Origin: Cladocopium goreaui
Lineage: Eukaryota; Sar; Dinophyceae; Suessiales; Symbiodiniaceae
Reading direction: 5' to 3'
Length of the DNA: 64,000 bases
Assembly (NCBI GenBank): GCA_947184155.2
Contig: CAMXCT020002062.1
Span: 53,400-117,399 of the forward strand
A program made the translations under genes and the position numbers. Under the pieces are notes generated by a model. That model was not told the origin of the DNA. It ran no database searches and was given only the letters and a program-made list of their open reading frames with translations. Positions 48,795-59,948 of this stretch are shown here, piece after piece; within the stretch, counting starts at the first letter, position 1; the number at the start of each line of letters is the position of its first letter.

Positions 48795-49907
48795 CGAGTC
48801 GGACATGAGGCACCCTATGCATATGGTGTTCGACATGGCCAAGGCTGTGCCAGGGTGCTCTGGAAGCCTTTGGCTGGGTGGCGAAATGGCCAGTGGAGAC
48901 CAATCCTTGTTGGAGGCAAATTTCATCACAGTGATCCTCCCGGCTGCTCGCAAGCCCGCGGTTGTAGATTCAATGAACATCAAGGTGCTGCCCTACATTG
49001 ACGGAACAGGCCTTGTCAACGGTGATTATTCCCTCCGGGCATTCTTGGACGTGGCTGATCAAATTGTGAAATATTTGAAGGCAGGTCATTCTGTGCTCAT
49101 CTGTTGTAAAAATGGCGCCCATCGCAGCGCAACTTTGATTTGCGCTGTGATTATGCGCCTGACAGGATGGAAGGCCCAGGAAGCTGAGGCATACTGCAAC
49201 ACCTTGCGCAATATCTTCGACCTCAGCAGCCTTCCTCCGCCCAACGCTTCAAGACGCCGGCCTACAAAACCCATCCACTGGCTGTGTGACAATGAGGCGA
49301 AGATTCTGGAAGGAGCCGAGAATTTCGCCGCTGCAGAGATCATCACGCCGGTGAACTTCAGGAAGAAAGCCATGCAGTTGGACTTTGAGCTGGTTGGACC
49401 TCATGGTTCGAGACCCAAGGTGAAGGCTATGCCACGACCAAGCCGCGATTCTTCTGGGTATTCTTCTTTTGAGTACATCACCAGTGAGAATGATGCGGTC
49501 TCTGACCATGGTTTTACCACACAATCCAGCCGCGAAGGTTCTTCCGTGGAGTCCTCTAATGCTTCCTTGCCAACTCCACCAAAGAAGCAGAAGCAAGAAC
49601 ATGGAGATGGAGGCGAGGAAGGGGCTCAGCCCGAGTTTGAACTCGTGCCAGATGAGCTCCACAGCAAAGATCCTCGGGAAGCCAAGCTGAAATCCTTGTG
49701 CGACGACCTGGAGAAATTGAACTTAAAATTGCTGAAAACTTTGCAGCCAAAGTCCCCTTCTGAGGCACCAGCCGAGACTGCAAAGAGTCCGAAGGGCGCA
49801 GCTTCGGCCTCTGGTGCCAAGGTTAAGACAACTGATCCAGAGACAAACGCAGATCGTGCAGACGTTGACATGGGTCAGGGACCGTCTGAGGGAGACGCCA
49901 GCAGCTT
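48795..49907 (+). CDS. Dual-specificity phosphatase-like protein
   Basis: First Met at 48805 (MRHPMHMVFDMAKAV). SLWLGGEMAS opens a compact domain, residues about 20-140, with the signature LICCKNGAHRSATL near residue 97, which fits the Cys-x5-Arg loop of cysteine phosphatases. The usual His before the catalytic Cys is Cys here. SLPPPNASRRRPTKPIHWL follows, then a Ser-, Lys- and Glu-rich, probably disordered tail. The frame ends in a T-rich stretch (49908-49989) that looks like an intron, after which an ankyrin-repeat exon begins. Substrate unknown. It lies inside the split transposase-like gene, same strand. Confidence 0.6.
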
Positions 49908-50018
49908 GTGCTGGTTCGAATGTTTTTTATTCCTCATCCAATTCAAATCATCATAACACACCCTTTTTTTCATTTCTTTTTTTTTGTAGGGCTTGTCCTT
50001 GTGTGCACAGCAGCAGGT

Positions 50019-50756
50019 ATGGAAGAGAAGCCCGACTGGGATGCAGACGATGCTCCTGATGCTGACGAGCCCAAGGACTCGGAGCCGAAGCCGTTGGACC
50101 CCGCTGCTTTTTCGAAGCAGGATGGAGAGACCATGGCACGCATTGTTAACCTCCTGGAAGAGCAAAGGCTTCACCGCCAGGCTATGTTGGCCAAGAGCTT
50201 GGAGGACGCCAACAAGGACACATTCAAGGAACAGGTCTTCTTAACCCTGTGTGGGACTTCGCCTCTGGCGGTGTTGCCTATGCTGGACGAGCCAGCGGTC
50301 ACAGAGGCAACGATTCTCCACTTCAAGGATTCCAACGGCATGACTTTGCTGCATCATGCTGTCAGGGTTGGATGCTGGGAGGTGGCGGTCAAGCTGACCA
50401 ACCTGAACACGCATTTGTGCGACCAAGTTACCTCTCCTACCGGAAGACCTCAGCAATGGACGCCCCTTATGGTATGCGTGGACGTAGGCAAGACCAGCAT
50501 GGATGAAGGAACTTACAAGTTCATGTTGAGCCACCTGCTGGAGCACAGCGCCTTGACAACGGTGGAGTGCCGGTCTGGAAACGGATCCACTGTGTTGCAC
50601 CACGCCTGTTCAAAAGGCATGGTATACACAACGAAGAGGATGTTGTATTCGATGTACAACAAGGCCAACGGCACAGATGCGGCCTTTGGCCTGGTTTCCG
50701 CTGTGATCAACCAAGGCAATGGTCGTGGACTTGGCTGTGCTTCTTGGCATGTTTGA
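50019..50756 (+). CDS. Ankyrin-repeat protein or exon
   Basis: From ATG 50019: an acidic start (MEEKPDWDADDAPDADEPKD), then helical sequence (ARIVNLLEEQRLHRQAML) and at least two ankyrin-type units, NGMTLLHHAVRVGCWEVAVKL near residue 107 and NGSTVLHHACSKGMVYTTKRM near 188, with QWTPLMVCVDVGK between them as a possible third. It probably forms one gene with the phosphatase-like part upstream, since spacing and splice-like boundaries fit. The frame ends at 50756 after a likely exon end. The next possible exon is at 50974-51075. Confidence 0.5.
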   Translation: MEEKPDWDADDAPDADEPKDSEPKPLDPAAFSKQDGETMARIVNLLEEQRLHRQAMLAKSLEDANKDTFKEQVFLTLCGTSPLAVLPMLDEPAVTEATILHFKDSNGMTLLHHAVRVGCWEVAVKLTNLNTHLCDQVTSPTGRPQQWTPLMVCVDVGKTSMDEGTYKFMLSHLLEHSALTTVECRSGNGSTVLHHACSKGMVYTTKRMLYSMYNKANGTDAAFGLVSAVINQGNGRGLGCASWHV

Positions 50757-50973
50757 TCGCAGACCTATCGGACAGTTGTTGTCATTGTGTTTTTTCAAGA
50801 GCATTCCCCATGTATGGTAATTGATGATTTAGGTTTTGCGGGTCCATAGGTTAGCTCACTATATTGATAATAGTTAATAATTATAATAACTCGTCATACT
50901 TATTTTTCGAACTTGGCCCAAGGTTGATCTTGCACTCCGCTGCAATGTTGATTTGGCCATGTGCCTCCAGCAG

Positions 50974-51075
50974 GTATGGAATGGTCGCCCTTTGCAGCCT
51001 CCTCCGGATCGCACTGACAACCACAGGACCTGGCAAGGCCGCAACACTTGGTACAGAGGCAACCTTTGGTTCTAG
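50974..51075 (+). CDS. Possible terminal exon, Arg/Trp/Pro-rich
   Basis: After a CCAGCAG acceptor-like sequence, 33 open codons (VWNGRPLQPPPDRTDN ...) end in TAG at 51073. Might be the last exon of the ankyrin gene. Weak; based on splice-like context only. Confidence 0.25.
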   Translation, partial: VWNGRPLQPPPDRTDNHRTWQGRNTWYRGNLWF

Positions 51076-51600
51076 GCGTTTGTGGCTTCCAGCCAGGTTG
51101 GATCTGACACGCTTCTGCCCGTAGGCCTTTTCTGCTTTGCCCCGCAGCAGCAGCTACGCAAGTATTATTCCTTATTTAACAAGCCACTGCATTTGGAATG
51201 AGCTGTTGTTTCGTTTGAAAGTGCTGCGGGGCCTCGGCCTGGTTTTGCAAAGCGTTAGATTTCAACCTTCGAGCCGCAACCAGCGGACTCTTCCACAGCA
51301 GTCAAAAAGACAGCGCATCCAGTTCTTCTGTGCTTCATTTTGTTGTCAGTTGGTTTGCAAGGGGAGTTGCTGTTTGTAACGGTTTGTTTTTCAGGTGGAA
51401 TGTAAAATAAGTAAGTTTTCCAAGGGGATTAAATAGCTATGAATGTCAACGCATGACGCAACTGGAAGCATTAAATCAATAGTGTAACGCAATTTTCCGG
51501 ATGATAGGGGGGTTGGTGTGCCCAAAGGAGAGTTCCAGGATGCCTCTGGCTAAGTTACATTTTCCAGTTTTGATTCTTGATTCTGCTCCCCTGGCAGGAC

Positions 51601-53826
51601 CGCCGGTGCATGTCTGCCGAGGATGTTGCAGCAGCGAAGGCGAGAATCTTGAAAAAGCTGTAAAGTTGGTCCAAGCCGTTTTTCTACGTACTCTCACTGC
51701 TCCTGCATTGAATAAATGGACTACCGTAGCGCCCTGCATCAACCTGGTTTCAGCGATGCAACATTTCTGCAACGTTGTTCCTGAGGCGTTTCGTCGTTGT
51801 TTTGACAACGGGTCTCAGGCCAACGTTAGCGAGTCTGAAGACGAGGGCCTTGCAGAAGATAAGGAACTTGGGGTTCTCTTGGATCAAACCAAGGTGTGGC
51901 GAAAGTTGGCCCGCAAGAGGCAAAAAAAGGCAACGCACTTCTTGGGTGACGCGCAGAGCCAGTGGTTCACCATGTTGTGGTCAGTTGTGACAGCACCAGT
52001 GATGATTATACATTATTCTCTGTTCAAGAGAGGCATTTAGAAGACAGAGAGACCTCAGCCAGAGCCTGAGAGGTAACTTGATGATCCACCAGCGTCAGCT
52101 GGTTTTTTCGCCGACCCTGTCCGGAATCCAGCTGCCAAAGCCCAGTCTCAGTTAGAAGACTTGCTGCTGGATACTTTTGGGGTTGATGCTTGGAGCCCGC
52201 TGCTGGGACACTATGGGCCCATCCTTGCTTGGCCGCAGCCCAGATTGCGAGCCACCCGAAGATGCTTGTTTACAACCATGGGCCAGTTGCACAGAAAGTT
52301 AATTGAGCCTTGGACGCGATACCCATGGAAATTGATCAAGTTGCTCGACCCACTCTTGCAAGAAAATGCTGCCGACCTTTTCTTCCAGGCTCCAGCTTGT
52401 TTTCTTGACTGCTTCAGTTTGAAACTGCGCGCAATTGTCCAAAGCAAAGAAGCCTTGCTTCATGAAGACACTTTGAAGTTTCTAGCAGAGGTCTTCGACC
52501 GGGTTGTTCCCACATCCACATGCATTGAAAGAGACTTTGCAAGACTAAACCGCTGGTGTGACCGCAAAGGACCCAAGCCCAAACTCAGCACGCTGGCAGC
52601 AAAGCATGTGGTTTACCACTTCCGGCGGTTAACTGAGATTTGGCGATTGAAGGCTATCAAGGAAAGACAAATTTGCAAGCCAAAGAGTAATAGAGGTAGG
52701 CCGGCTTGGGCACACGGTGCAAAAAGAGGCCGCTCTCAAAATGGTATACACATTTTTGCAAAGGAAACTGGGCTCAACCCCGCCAATGGTCTCATGCGGC
52801 AGTGGAGGCTCTTGCCTCTAGATACCCGCAGGCAATATGCTACCCTTGCAAGAGCCCAAAATTTGCAATCCAAAGCTGCTCAGGCTAGCGATCGTTCTCG
52901 CTTGCTCGAGAGTGAAAAAGTTTGTGGTGGTTTTTGGGAGATGAGTGCTTCCTCTGGGTTTCCCTTGCGCAGAGACATTGTGGTCGACAATCTCGAAGAT
53001 TTCCACAAGTTGGACCAAGAGTTTAAGGACTCAAGCTGTGACCTGTTGCCTGAAGCTGATAATAGCTTTGCCGGCGCTCCAGAAATGCCAGGGCCTTTGT
53101 GGGCTGAATGCCATCCCGACGCATGCCCCCATGGCCTTCCAGGGCGGCAGCGCAAAGCGTATTCAACCTTGATTGATTTGGTTTTAGAGACCATTATGAG
53201 ACAGGCGCCCCGCCCTTCGTGCCCAATGGAGGAGCCCCTGCTTTTGCAATTTACTGCGCCCACGGCAAGGGCAAAGCGCTATGCGGCTGTTGCTTACAAC
53301 TCCCGGAAAAAAACCAATCGATGCAGTTTTGGCGGGCCTATCCGTTTTGCCAAGAGAACAAGTGCCTGAAGGTACTCTGTTTACTTTGGCTTGCGAGAAA
53401 AGCAAAGGCGGATCTTTAACGTGCCTGGGGGATAAGCGCTTCTGTGTTGAACTGGTGAAATTGGCCGACGACTGGGAAATGGCCACTCTCAAGGTTGGCC
53501 CTGTGCGGCTCTTACATCTTTTTGATGTTGTGGCTATTCAGCCAGTTGACATTGACTCTTTGCGTCGTCAGCTGCAGCAAGAGAAAGACGCAAAGCAAGC
53601 CCTCGGTGCTTTCAAGCTCTTAACCAAAAAGCGCGCTCCAGCTGCAAAGAGGCGCAGAGAAGGACAGCGTGGCAAGGCTTCTGGCAAAGGCAAAGAGAAG
53701 AGAAGCGCAGATGCAGCAGAGCTCAGCGATCCAGCAGATGGGGGTGGCTCATCAGAGTCTGCATCAGTGTTGCTTACTCTTACTTTCCTTTTGCTACAAA
53801 ATGCGGATTCATTCTTTTTTGAATAA
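51601..53826 (+). pseudogene. Transposase-like gene, 3' part, with two stops and a frameshift
   Basis: Continues the frame of 47269-48056 across the CAGGAC boundary: PPVHVCRGCCSSEGENL, LTAPALNKWTTVAPCINL and WFTMLWSVVTAPVMIIHY. Two in-frame stops (TAG 52038, TAA 52074) precede AWSPLLGHYGPILAWPQPR, TRRCLFTTMGQLHRKLI and YPWKLIKLLDPLL, which continue the same protein. TSTCIERDFARLNRW near 52515 and a GRPAWAHGAKRGRS basic stretch follow. At an A7 run (53307-53313) the frame shifts, and the C-terminal part (KPIDAVLAGLSVLPREQVPEG ... KKRAPAAKRRREG) is read from 53281-53826. Probably an inactive copy of a repeated transposase-like family. Confidence 0.55.
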
Positions 53827-54360
53827 ACAGCTTGATTTCAAATGATTCTTGGTACTTATTTGGTTTCATTCTTTGTTACACAATGTTCATATTGAATTAC
53901 ATATTTTCTTTTTGAACATACCATGACATTCATCCTGGACAATTGTCCCATATATATGGCTCAATGTTTTTGTTTGAAAATTAAAGCTTTGGTAGCCTCT
54001 TGATGCCAGTAAACCTTTTTTCCTTGAAGTAGAAAGCGTTTTTTCTTACATTCAAAACAACACAAAAACAGAGTTAATAAGAGTTATAACTAGTTAGCTA
54101 ACTCAACATAACTCTACATAATTAACATAACTCTACATAACTAGTTATAAAAAAACGGGACTATGTAAGCACGCTTCGTTGCGGCGTTGTAAATCCTCAG
54201 CCATTCCATGTCGCTGAAGGGGTAGGATGATTCACCGATCTCCCTTGCGTTGGCAAGTCCGAAGCACAAGCAGGTGTACGTGGCTACCCTTCTAAGGTAT
54301 TGACGCCAAGTTGATTGCACCCTGTTCGCCATTGGTCCTTGGACGTACGACAGAGCAAAC
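53827..54360. other. AT-rich spacer with short direct and inverted repeats
   Basis: No gene. 54070-54155 is rich in TAACTAGTTA palindromes and contains cataactctacataa twice. It may include the 3' boundary of the Copia element on the minus strand; no second long terminal repeat is inside the window to test this. Confidence 0.45.
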
Positions 54361-55149
54361 TCAGTCCACGTGGATGTTCAGGAATGATCTCACCTGAGTG
54401 CCCGTGTAGTCCGTCAACGCCCTGCAATACAGGATCACGTTTGAAGGTGTCAATGGTGGAACATAGTCCGTTGCAGGAGTCTCACGTCTTGGCATTGGCT
54501 TCGCCGCAGGCTTGGGTGCCGCCTGTGGCGGTGGTGGTCCAGCTGAACCTGACGCTTGAGATCCCGATGCACTCGGCCCTGAAGGTGCCGTCTGTGCCGA
54601 TGGTGATGTTGGTCTTGCCTTCGGCGGTGGTGGTTTCGCCGATGGATAAGGCTGTGGCGGTGCTTTGTATCCAGGTGGTGGTCCAGGAGGTGGCCTTGGT
54701 CCGAACCTGTTGATCCTCGGTACAGGCACTATTGGATCTGGGATCGTCACCCATTCTGGAATCCACGATCTGGGTGGTTCCGGCGGCCAAACTCCATCAC
54801 CAAACTTCAGGACCTTTCTCCATTCGCTTGATGCCACTTGTACCCCTGGTTGTCCTCCACCAGCCTGAGTTTCTGAGAGAGTCGTCATGAAATCTCTCAG
54901 GGCAGAAAAGCATCTATTTCTTTTCATGATCTCTCCGTGGTTGCCGTCCTCAACGTTGATGACATTGTACCCATGATTCATCAGAATTTCTGAAGTAAGC
55001 ATCAGAGAATGTTGAATCTTGGCAAAGTAGTCGTTAATCTTTGTCATGTTTGCCCTTGCGGTATCGGAGAATCGCCAATACCTCTCCAGCTTAGCCTTGG
55101 CTCTGAAGATTGGTGGCGACAAAGCCAGAATGCAGGTGAAGTGGTTCAC
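54361..55149 (-). CDS. Pro-rich ORF downstream of the methyltransferase-like ORF
   Basis: 262 codons, no recognised fold. The first third is helical (TARANMTKINDYFAKIQHSL, a Met-rich helix); the middle is Pro/Gly/Ala/Ser low complexity (PRPPPGPPPGYKAPPQ); the end reads ALTDYTGTQVRSFLNIHVD. Its first codon (GTG) overlaps the TGA of the upstream ORF by two bases in a different frame, so it could be a frameshifted extension of that protein rather than a separate gene. Confidence 0.5.
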   Translation of the reverse strand: MNHFTCILALSPPIFRAKAKLERYWRFSDTARANMTKINDYFAKIQHSLMLTSEILMNHGYNVINVEDGNHGEIMKRNRCFSALRDFMTTLSETQAGGGQPGVQVASSEWRKVLKFGDGVWPPEPPRSWIPEWVTIPDPIVPVPRINRFGPRPPPGPPPGYKAPPQPYPSAKPPPPKARPTSPSAQTAPSGPSASGSQASGSAGPPPPQAAPKPAAKPMPRRETPATDYVPPLTPSNVILYCRALTDYTGTQVRSFLNIHVD

Positions 55150-57638
55150 CGGGCAGCTCTTTCACGGCCCAGTTTGGTGTTCTGCTCGATAAGGTCATTG
55201 ATTGTCGTTTCCAATGTTATAGGTTCTATCATCTCACCCTCATCGTCGACTTTTTGGTTGTAGCACCTCCATGCATGCCCAAGATGGATGACTTGTCGCT
55301 GCCATTCGTCGAGCATCGCATTGAACGTGTTCTGGGTTGACTCCGATTGCCAGGACATGCCCATGTCGAAGTAGTGAAGCTCACGATGAATCGCCCTGAA
55401 TGAGATGGTAATGGGTACATCAGGATCTGACGGATTGAGAACTCCGTCTTTCTTCCTCGTTGCACTCAACCATGTGTCCTCCCCAGGGACAGATTGGTGC
55501 ACACCTCGTAGGTCACCTCCGTAAGGTCGAAGCTTAAATTCTCGAAGGTGATCACGTAGCATTGACACTGTGAACGATCCTTCGACTCGAATTGGGTGAG
55601 GTACATGGAAGTTCTTAATGCACTCCCACATGTTTCCCAATCCATTAATACATTCCGATGTACAAAACCCAAGAACTTTGTGATTGTTCCGAGATGCCAG
55701 TTGGACAAAGGTCTTCATGTAGGTAGTGCACTTGTCCAAGAACCTTTTGGCCCCAGTGTTCAGCTCTTCCTGGTTCTTGATCAATTCCAAGATCTGGAGG
55801 TATAGTGTGATCGCCTCCACCTCGGACCGGTTCGATGGCACCTTACCTAAGTAGCAGGCTGAGGCCGCAGCGATCGGACTGATCCCAATCGCATGCCACT
55901 TGTTGACCGTGCTGTCGGGCTGGCTGCTGATGGTCGGGTCGTACTCCTTGTACATGGCCGGGATCGCTGCTTGTCTCCCATTTTTTCTCAACGCAATGAG
56001 GATCTTGTTGATGTCGTTGAGATCATGTTGCGCAGAACCAATGATCTGCGTGTAGTTCGACATGGCGACTTGACCGTCAGGTTCACGTACTAACCGTGGC
56101 AGATGTGCCCTCGGTGTTCCGATCCCCTCGAGGTCACGTACTCCCGGTCGGAGATTTCCGGTCCGGTTTCCGATCACTCGTTTGACGATACAAGGCGAGT
56201 GAGAAGTCGCAAAAGTCTTGACGTTTTGACTCCTCGTAGATTGACAACCTGAGAAAACAGGGTCAGCACTGATCCGACATCTATCCTTGTGATATATCAT
56301 CAACCACATGAGATCTGCTGTAACTTCACTGTTGTCATATGTAACTGATACCGCTGTCTTCTTGATGGATCGTCTGTCATGCATGCAACTGCTGCAAATG
56401 TCATCCTCATCTGACAACGACTTCTTGAACCGAATAGACACATATCGACATATAGTCTTCAAGATAACGTCGACGATCTGCTGGGTGTAGGTCTGAGTGA
56501 TCCTTGTTTCACGACCTTCACATTTACCATGATCATGTCTTCGGTCACATCTTTTGTGTAATTCAAACTTAACCCCCCACGATACAATTCTCCATGGCTT
56601 CTTAATAGGGATGTGACGACCATCAAACTGCGTCTTCAGACCGTACATACATCCGTCAAAGTCATGAATGTGTGAGCCCGTACCTTCAATCATGCACTTC
56701 ATCCGTTCATCATGCCAATAGTCGCAACCTCTCGGTAACTCCAATAGTGCCATAGCATCTAACTTGATCACTTTCAGAAGACAATTTGAAAACTCTTCCC
56801 ATAGATTCCAGTACAGGCGTGCTTTGGCTTTGATCATGTGTGCTGTAACAGAACTAACTCTTTTGTTCAGCCTGTTCCACGGAGATCCGCCTGTGCAAGG
56901 TCCAGCGAAGAAGACGCAATCCTTGTTGCTGCGGAGGCATCTCCTCCACTTCGCGCTCCTATATCTGGAGAGAAGGTCATCATCCTCTGTGATCAATTCC
57001 AGATGAATAGATGTGTCCATAATTGTACTGTATCTCTTTGTCATCAAACTTGAAGGTTCAGCACACATCAGTATCATAGTGGGTGTTCTTTCGGGCAACT
57101 CCTGCATGGTAATAGTGACGTTCTTCCCCAGATACTTCGTGCTCTCAAGGTCGGGAATAGATCTGACGAACGTATACTTCATGCATTGCCCATTATCACG
57201 AACCAATAATAGGTTGATCAGACTGTCCGCAAACACATTCAACTCATTGTCATTCTTGTTCTCTTCGATCACCATCCGATAAGTGTGAGGAATAAATATC
57301 TTGTTTGGTGAAATGATATCCAGACCCATGGTGTTGACACAAGCCATCAGATTATCATCCATAATGCAACTCGCAACCGGAAGAACCTCCTGATGTCTCA
57401 AAACACGAAAGATAGACTTTCCAATCCAGAACTCATTTCGATTGTTTGACCTTTCTCCATTATCACCTGGGAGACGCCAATTACTTTTGTCCACCCTCAC
57501 ATTCGACTGGAACTTCAATTGAGTTTCTCTCCAATCTTGAATCAAACGATGATCACAGGGACAATCTTCACAATCGCTTGGAACGAACATTTCTATTCTC
57601 GGTATATTGTGGATCCTTTCCAGAACATGATCACCTAT
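55146..57638 (-). CDS. Methyltransferase-like protein linked to the Copia element
   Basis: ATG at 57590; the same frame is open to a TAG at 57639 and again beyond it to 57836. The middle contains DCVFFAGPCTGGSPWNRLN near residue 225, LLELPRGCDYWHDERM near 282 and HDFDGCMYGLKT near 309. The order and spacing (PC box, then a strand ending E-x-P followed by an aromatic pair) parallel the CGTxSxAR and ENPxxSxxW boxes of the Pol proteins of elements A, B and D, consistent with a class I methyltransferase-like fold. Cys/His pairs occur at CEDCPCDH and CDRRHDHGKCEGRE. The C-terminal third is unrecognised. 814 codons from the ATG. Assignment by motif only; enzymatic activity unproven. Confidence 0.5.
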   Translation of the reverse strand: MGDHVLERIHNIPRIEMFVPSDCEDCPCDHRLIQDWRETQLKFQSNVRVDKSNWRLPGDNGERSNNRNEFWIGKSIFRVLRHQEVLPVASCIMDDNLMACVNTMGLDIISPNKIFIPHTYRMVIEENKNDNELNVFADSLINLLLVRDNGQCMKYTFVRSIPDLESTKYLGKNVTITMQELPERTPTMILMCAEPSSLMTKRYSTIMDTSIHLELITEDDDLLSRYRSAKWRRCLRSNKDCVFFAGPCTGGSPWNRLNKRVSSVTAHMIKAKARLYWNLWEEFSNCLLKVIKLDAMALLELPRGCDYWHDERMKCMIEGTGSHIHDFDGCMYGLKTQFDGRHIPIKKPWRIVSWGVKFELHKRCDRRHDHGKCEGRETRITQTYTQQIVDVILKTICRYVSIRFKKSLSDEDDICSSCMHDRRSIKKTAVSVTYDNSEVTADLMWLMIYHKDRCRISADPVFSGCQSTRSQNVKTFATSHSPCIVKRVIGNRTGNLRPGVRDLEGIGTPRAHLPRLVREPDGQVAMSNYTQIIGSAQHDLNDINKILIALRKNGRQAAIPAMYKEYDPTISSQPDSTVNKWHAIGISPIAAASACYLGKVPSNRSEVEAITLYLQILELIKNQEELNTGAKRFLDKCTTYMKTFVQLASRNNHKVLGFCTSECINGLGNMWECIKNFHVPHPIRVEGSFTVSMLRDHLREFKLRPYGGDLRGVHQSVPGEDTWLSATRKKDGVLNPSDPDVPITISFRAIHRELHYFDMGMSWQSESTQNTFNAMLDEWQRQVIHLGHAWRCYNQKVDDEGEMIEPITLETTINDLIEQNTKLGRERAAR

Positions 57639-57836
57639 CTATCTCCATTCGTCACGAACAGGAACTTCATCATGACCACATTCTGTTACTGATGCTATTT
57701 TCTTAGCGTTTCTTCTCCGTACGGGCGATTTTGGTAACTGCATCTTGGAAAACTTTAAAATTTGTTGTTTGGAATCCTCCATGTCTCTCCCCCCATGAAC
57801 AAGGCGTACTAGGGCATTGATCACCCTAATAGTCAT

Positions 57837-58340
57837 GGAATTCCCTTCATGTAACGAAAACGGGATCTTTTGGGGACGTTGAGCTTATTCAAAGAGTATT
57901 TCAGTACTGAATGTGAGGCTCGGATGATTGTCCAGTTCCAATGTCGACGCCCGTAGGAACTGTTTGCTGGCCGCCGTGGACGCACTTGCGGGCAGTGAGA
58001 CAATCGGAGCGGAAGTGGGGTAATGATATTGGAAACATGCCCGTTCAATCCATTTGTCAAAACGTGATTGTTGTAGCAAAGGTGGAACACGATCCTCAAC
58101 TTGTTAACACTTCCCGTGGACTAAGATCCAGGTGCTCCGAAGGCAATCTGCAGGAAGCTTGACACCAGCTGGTCTTGTTCTGAACAACGTAGGGGTTTTG
58201 ACCACAAAGATAGGATCCATACCAGGTAGCTCTTAAAGCTTTTCTCGACTTGAAAGACCCTTACGATACACCTCAGGTGGCAGTATGGGTGTTTCAGTAT
58301 ATGGAAAATTGGGAACCTCATCTGTCCTTGACTGAAAAAC
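57837..58340 (-). other. Copia element, region between RNase H and the methyltransferase-like ORF
   Basis: About 500 bases with no supported gene; short open frames only. May contain the decayed start of the methyltransferase-like ORF. Confidence 0.4.
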
Positions 58341-59948
58341 TTAACGAACTGTAGTGTCAACATCCGTAGTGGGCTGCACTAGGTCTGCCAATTGCTTCGA
58401 ACCAAGGTCTTCGGGTTCCAAAAGATTGATCAACATACATGCCTTTTTCCAGGCGAGTGGGTTTGTAAAAGCTTTTGTGTGGATGTCCGCGGCCATCTTC
58501 GCGGTAATCTCATACATGAGAACGAAGTGATCTTTGCTGAAATGCTCATGTAATGACGTAATAGCAATTCCATGAGTCCTTTCCAGATGCCGCATTGTTG
58601 GATTCCTTCCAGAACGAACCACACCAATTATCCCTTGATTGTTATCATGAAATAACAACTTTGGAGATGACGCTGTAAGCGTTTCCCAAATACTGAGTGC
58701 AGGAGGACCCATTGTTCGAAGGGTTACATCAGCGGCTACAATCTCAGCTTCAGGTGTAGCGTGGCTCACACACCCCTGGCGTTTGCTTCCACCAGCCAAT
58801 GGAAACCGAGTATGTTTCCCCTAAATATGCATATGAGAACCTGATGTGGACCTCAAAGATTGTGCACATCCCGCAAAGTCAGCATCTGCATACAACGCAA
58901 TGGATAGATCTTTCATATTGTTACCGACCCATCCTATCATTCTCTTCCCTAAGGTAGAGTTGACGTAGCACATCAGATGGTATAGTTTTGCATCATCTTG
59001 AATGGACCATTTCGTCACATTTCGTGCTAACGTATTAATCGATCTCAACAAATCAAATCGGGCGATCCTTGCTGCATATAGAAGCTTCATCAAGATGCTA
59101 GCAGCATGAGAGGCAAGTGCACCTCGTTGGACTTCAACAGATTCCGGCCGAGAATCGGAGGCATCGGGCGGTAGGGCAACCGACGATCCAGGATCGAATT
59201 TTGTTAAACACCAAGGGCATTGAACTGCATGCTTAGGGTCCCCAGGTGCTGGTGCTCGAGACTTATGTTGTTTAGTCTCTTCGGGGAGGCTAGGCGTTGA
59301 GACCTGTTTTAATTTGGTATCCTTCCCAACAAGTTCAAGATACCTTTCAACAGAGAGTTTCAACAAACCCTCCATATTATAGGTCATTGTTGTGACCTCT
59401 GTACCATCAAATAGGCGATTGGTTCCTTTGCTTAGCAAACAACCAAGATAAAGACCCAGATCAGTCTCTGGTTCTATGCGCAGCTTAGACCTTAACATTT
59501 CCCAACCTTTGGTGAGGTTCTGCGCTGGTCCAGCTAGCCTAAAATCATCCACATAGATAACTAACAAAAGTTTGAGTTCCTTATGGAAATACATCGATGG
59601 CCATTCCTCCCCTACTGGCATGAAACCGACTTCACGGACATGTTTGTCACAATGTTGTTCCCATATCGTGCCCGCATCAGGATGACCATAAAGTGCTTTG
59701 ACAAGTCGCACTACCGGCCTTCTGAACTTCCGGATGTCAACGTCGTCCGGCCATGCATCTTCAGGGAGTTCGACCCAACAAGGAGGTCCCGTAAGCCTCG
59801 CTTAAATATACGCTTGGATAGCATCTGCCAACTTCACATTGTGGCCGGGGACACAACCATAGAAATCTGCCCATCGGGAGGCTTCAAATGTCGCCGGAGA
59901 ATTGCCGAGGTCTTGGAAGAACGCGGCTTCCCAGTGCTGGTTCTTAAC
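58341..59948 (-). pseudogene. Copia RT and RNase H with in-frame stops
   Basis: Continues the Gag-Pol frame past TAA at 59949-59951. Reads VKNQHWEAAFFQDLGNSPATF, GCVPGHNVKLADAIQAYI, then TAA (59802-59804), ARLTGPPCWVELPEDAW and VRLVKALYGHPDAGT, and the catalytic IYVDDF near 59550. The connection domain (LLYAARIARFDLLRSINTLAR, YADADFAG) leads to a TAG at 58821, beyond which RNase H continues in the same frame: VSHATPEAEIVAADVTLR, LLFHDNNQG and DIHTKAF. All stops are single-base changes in one otherwise continuous frame, so this was recently a functional RT/RNase H, or the stops are suppressed or edited. Confidence 0.85.
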
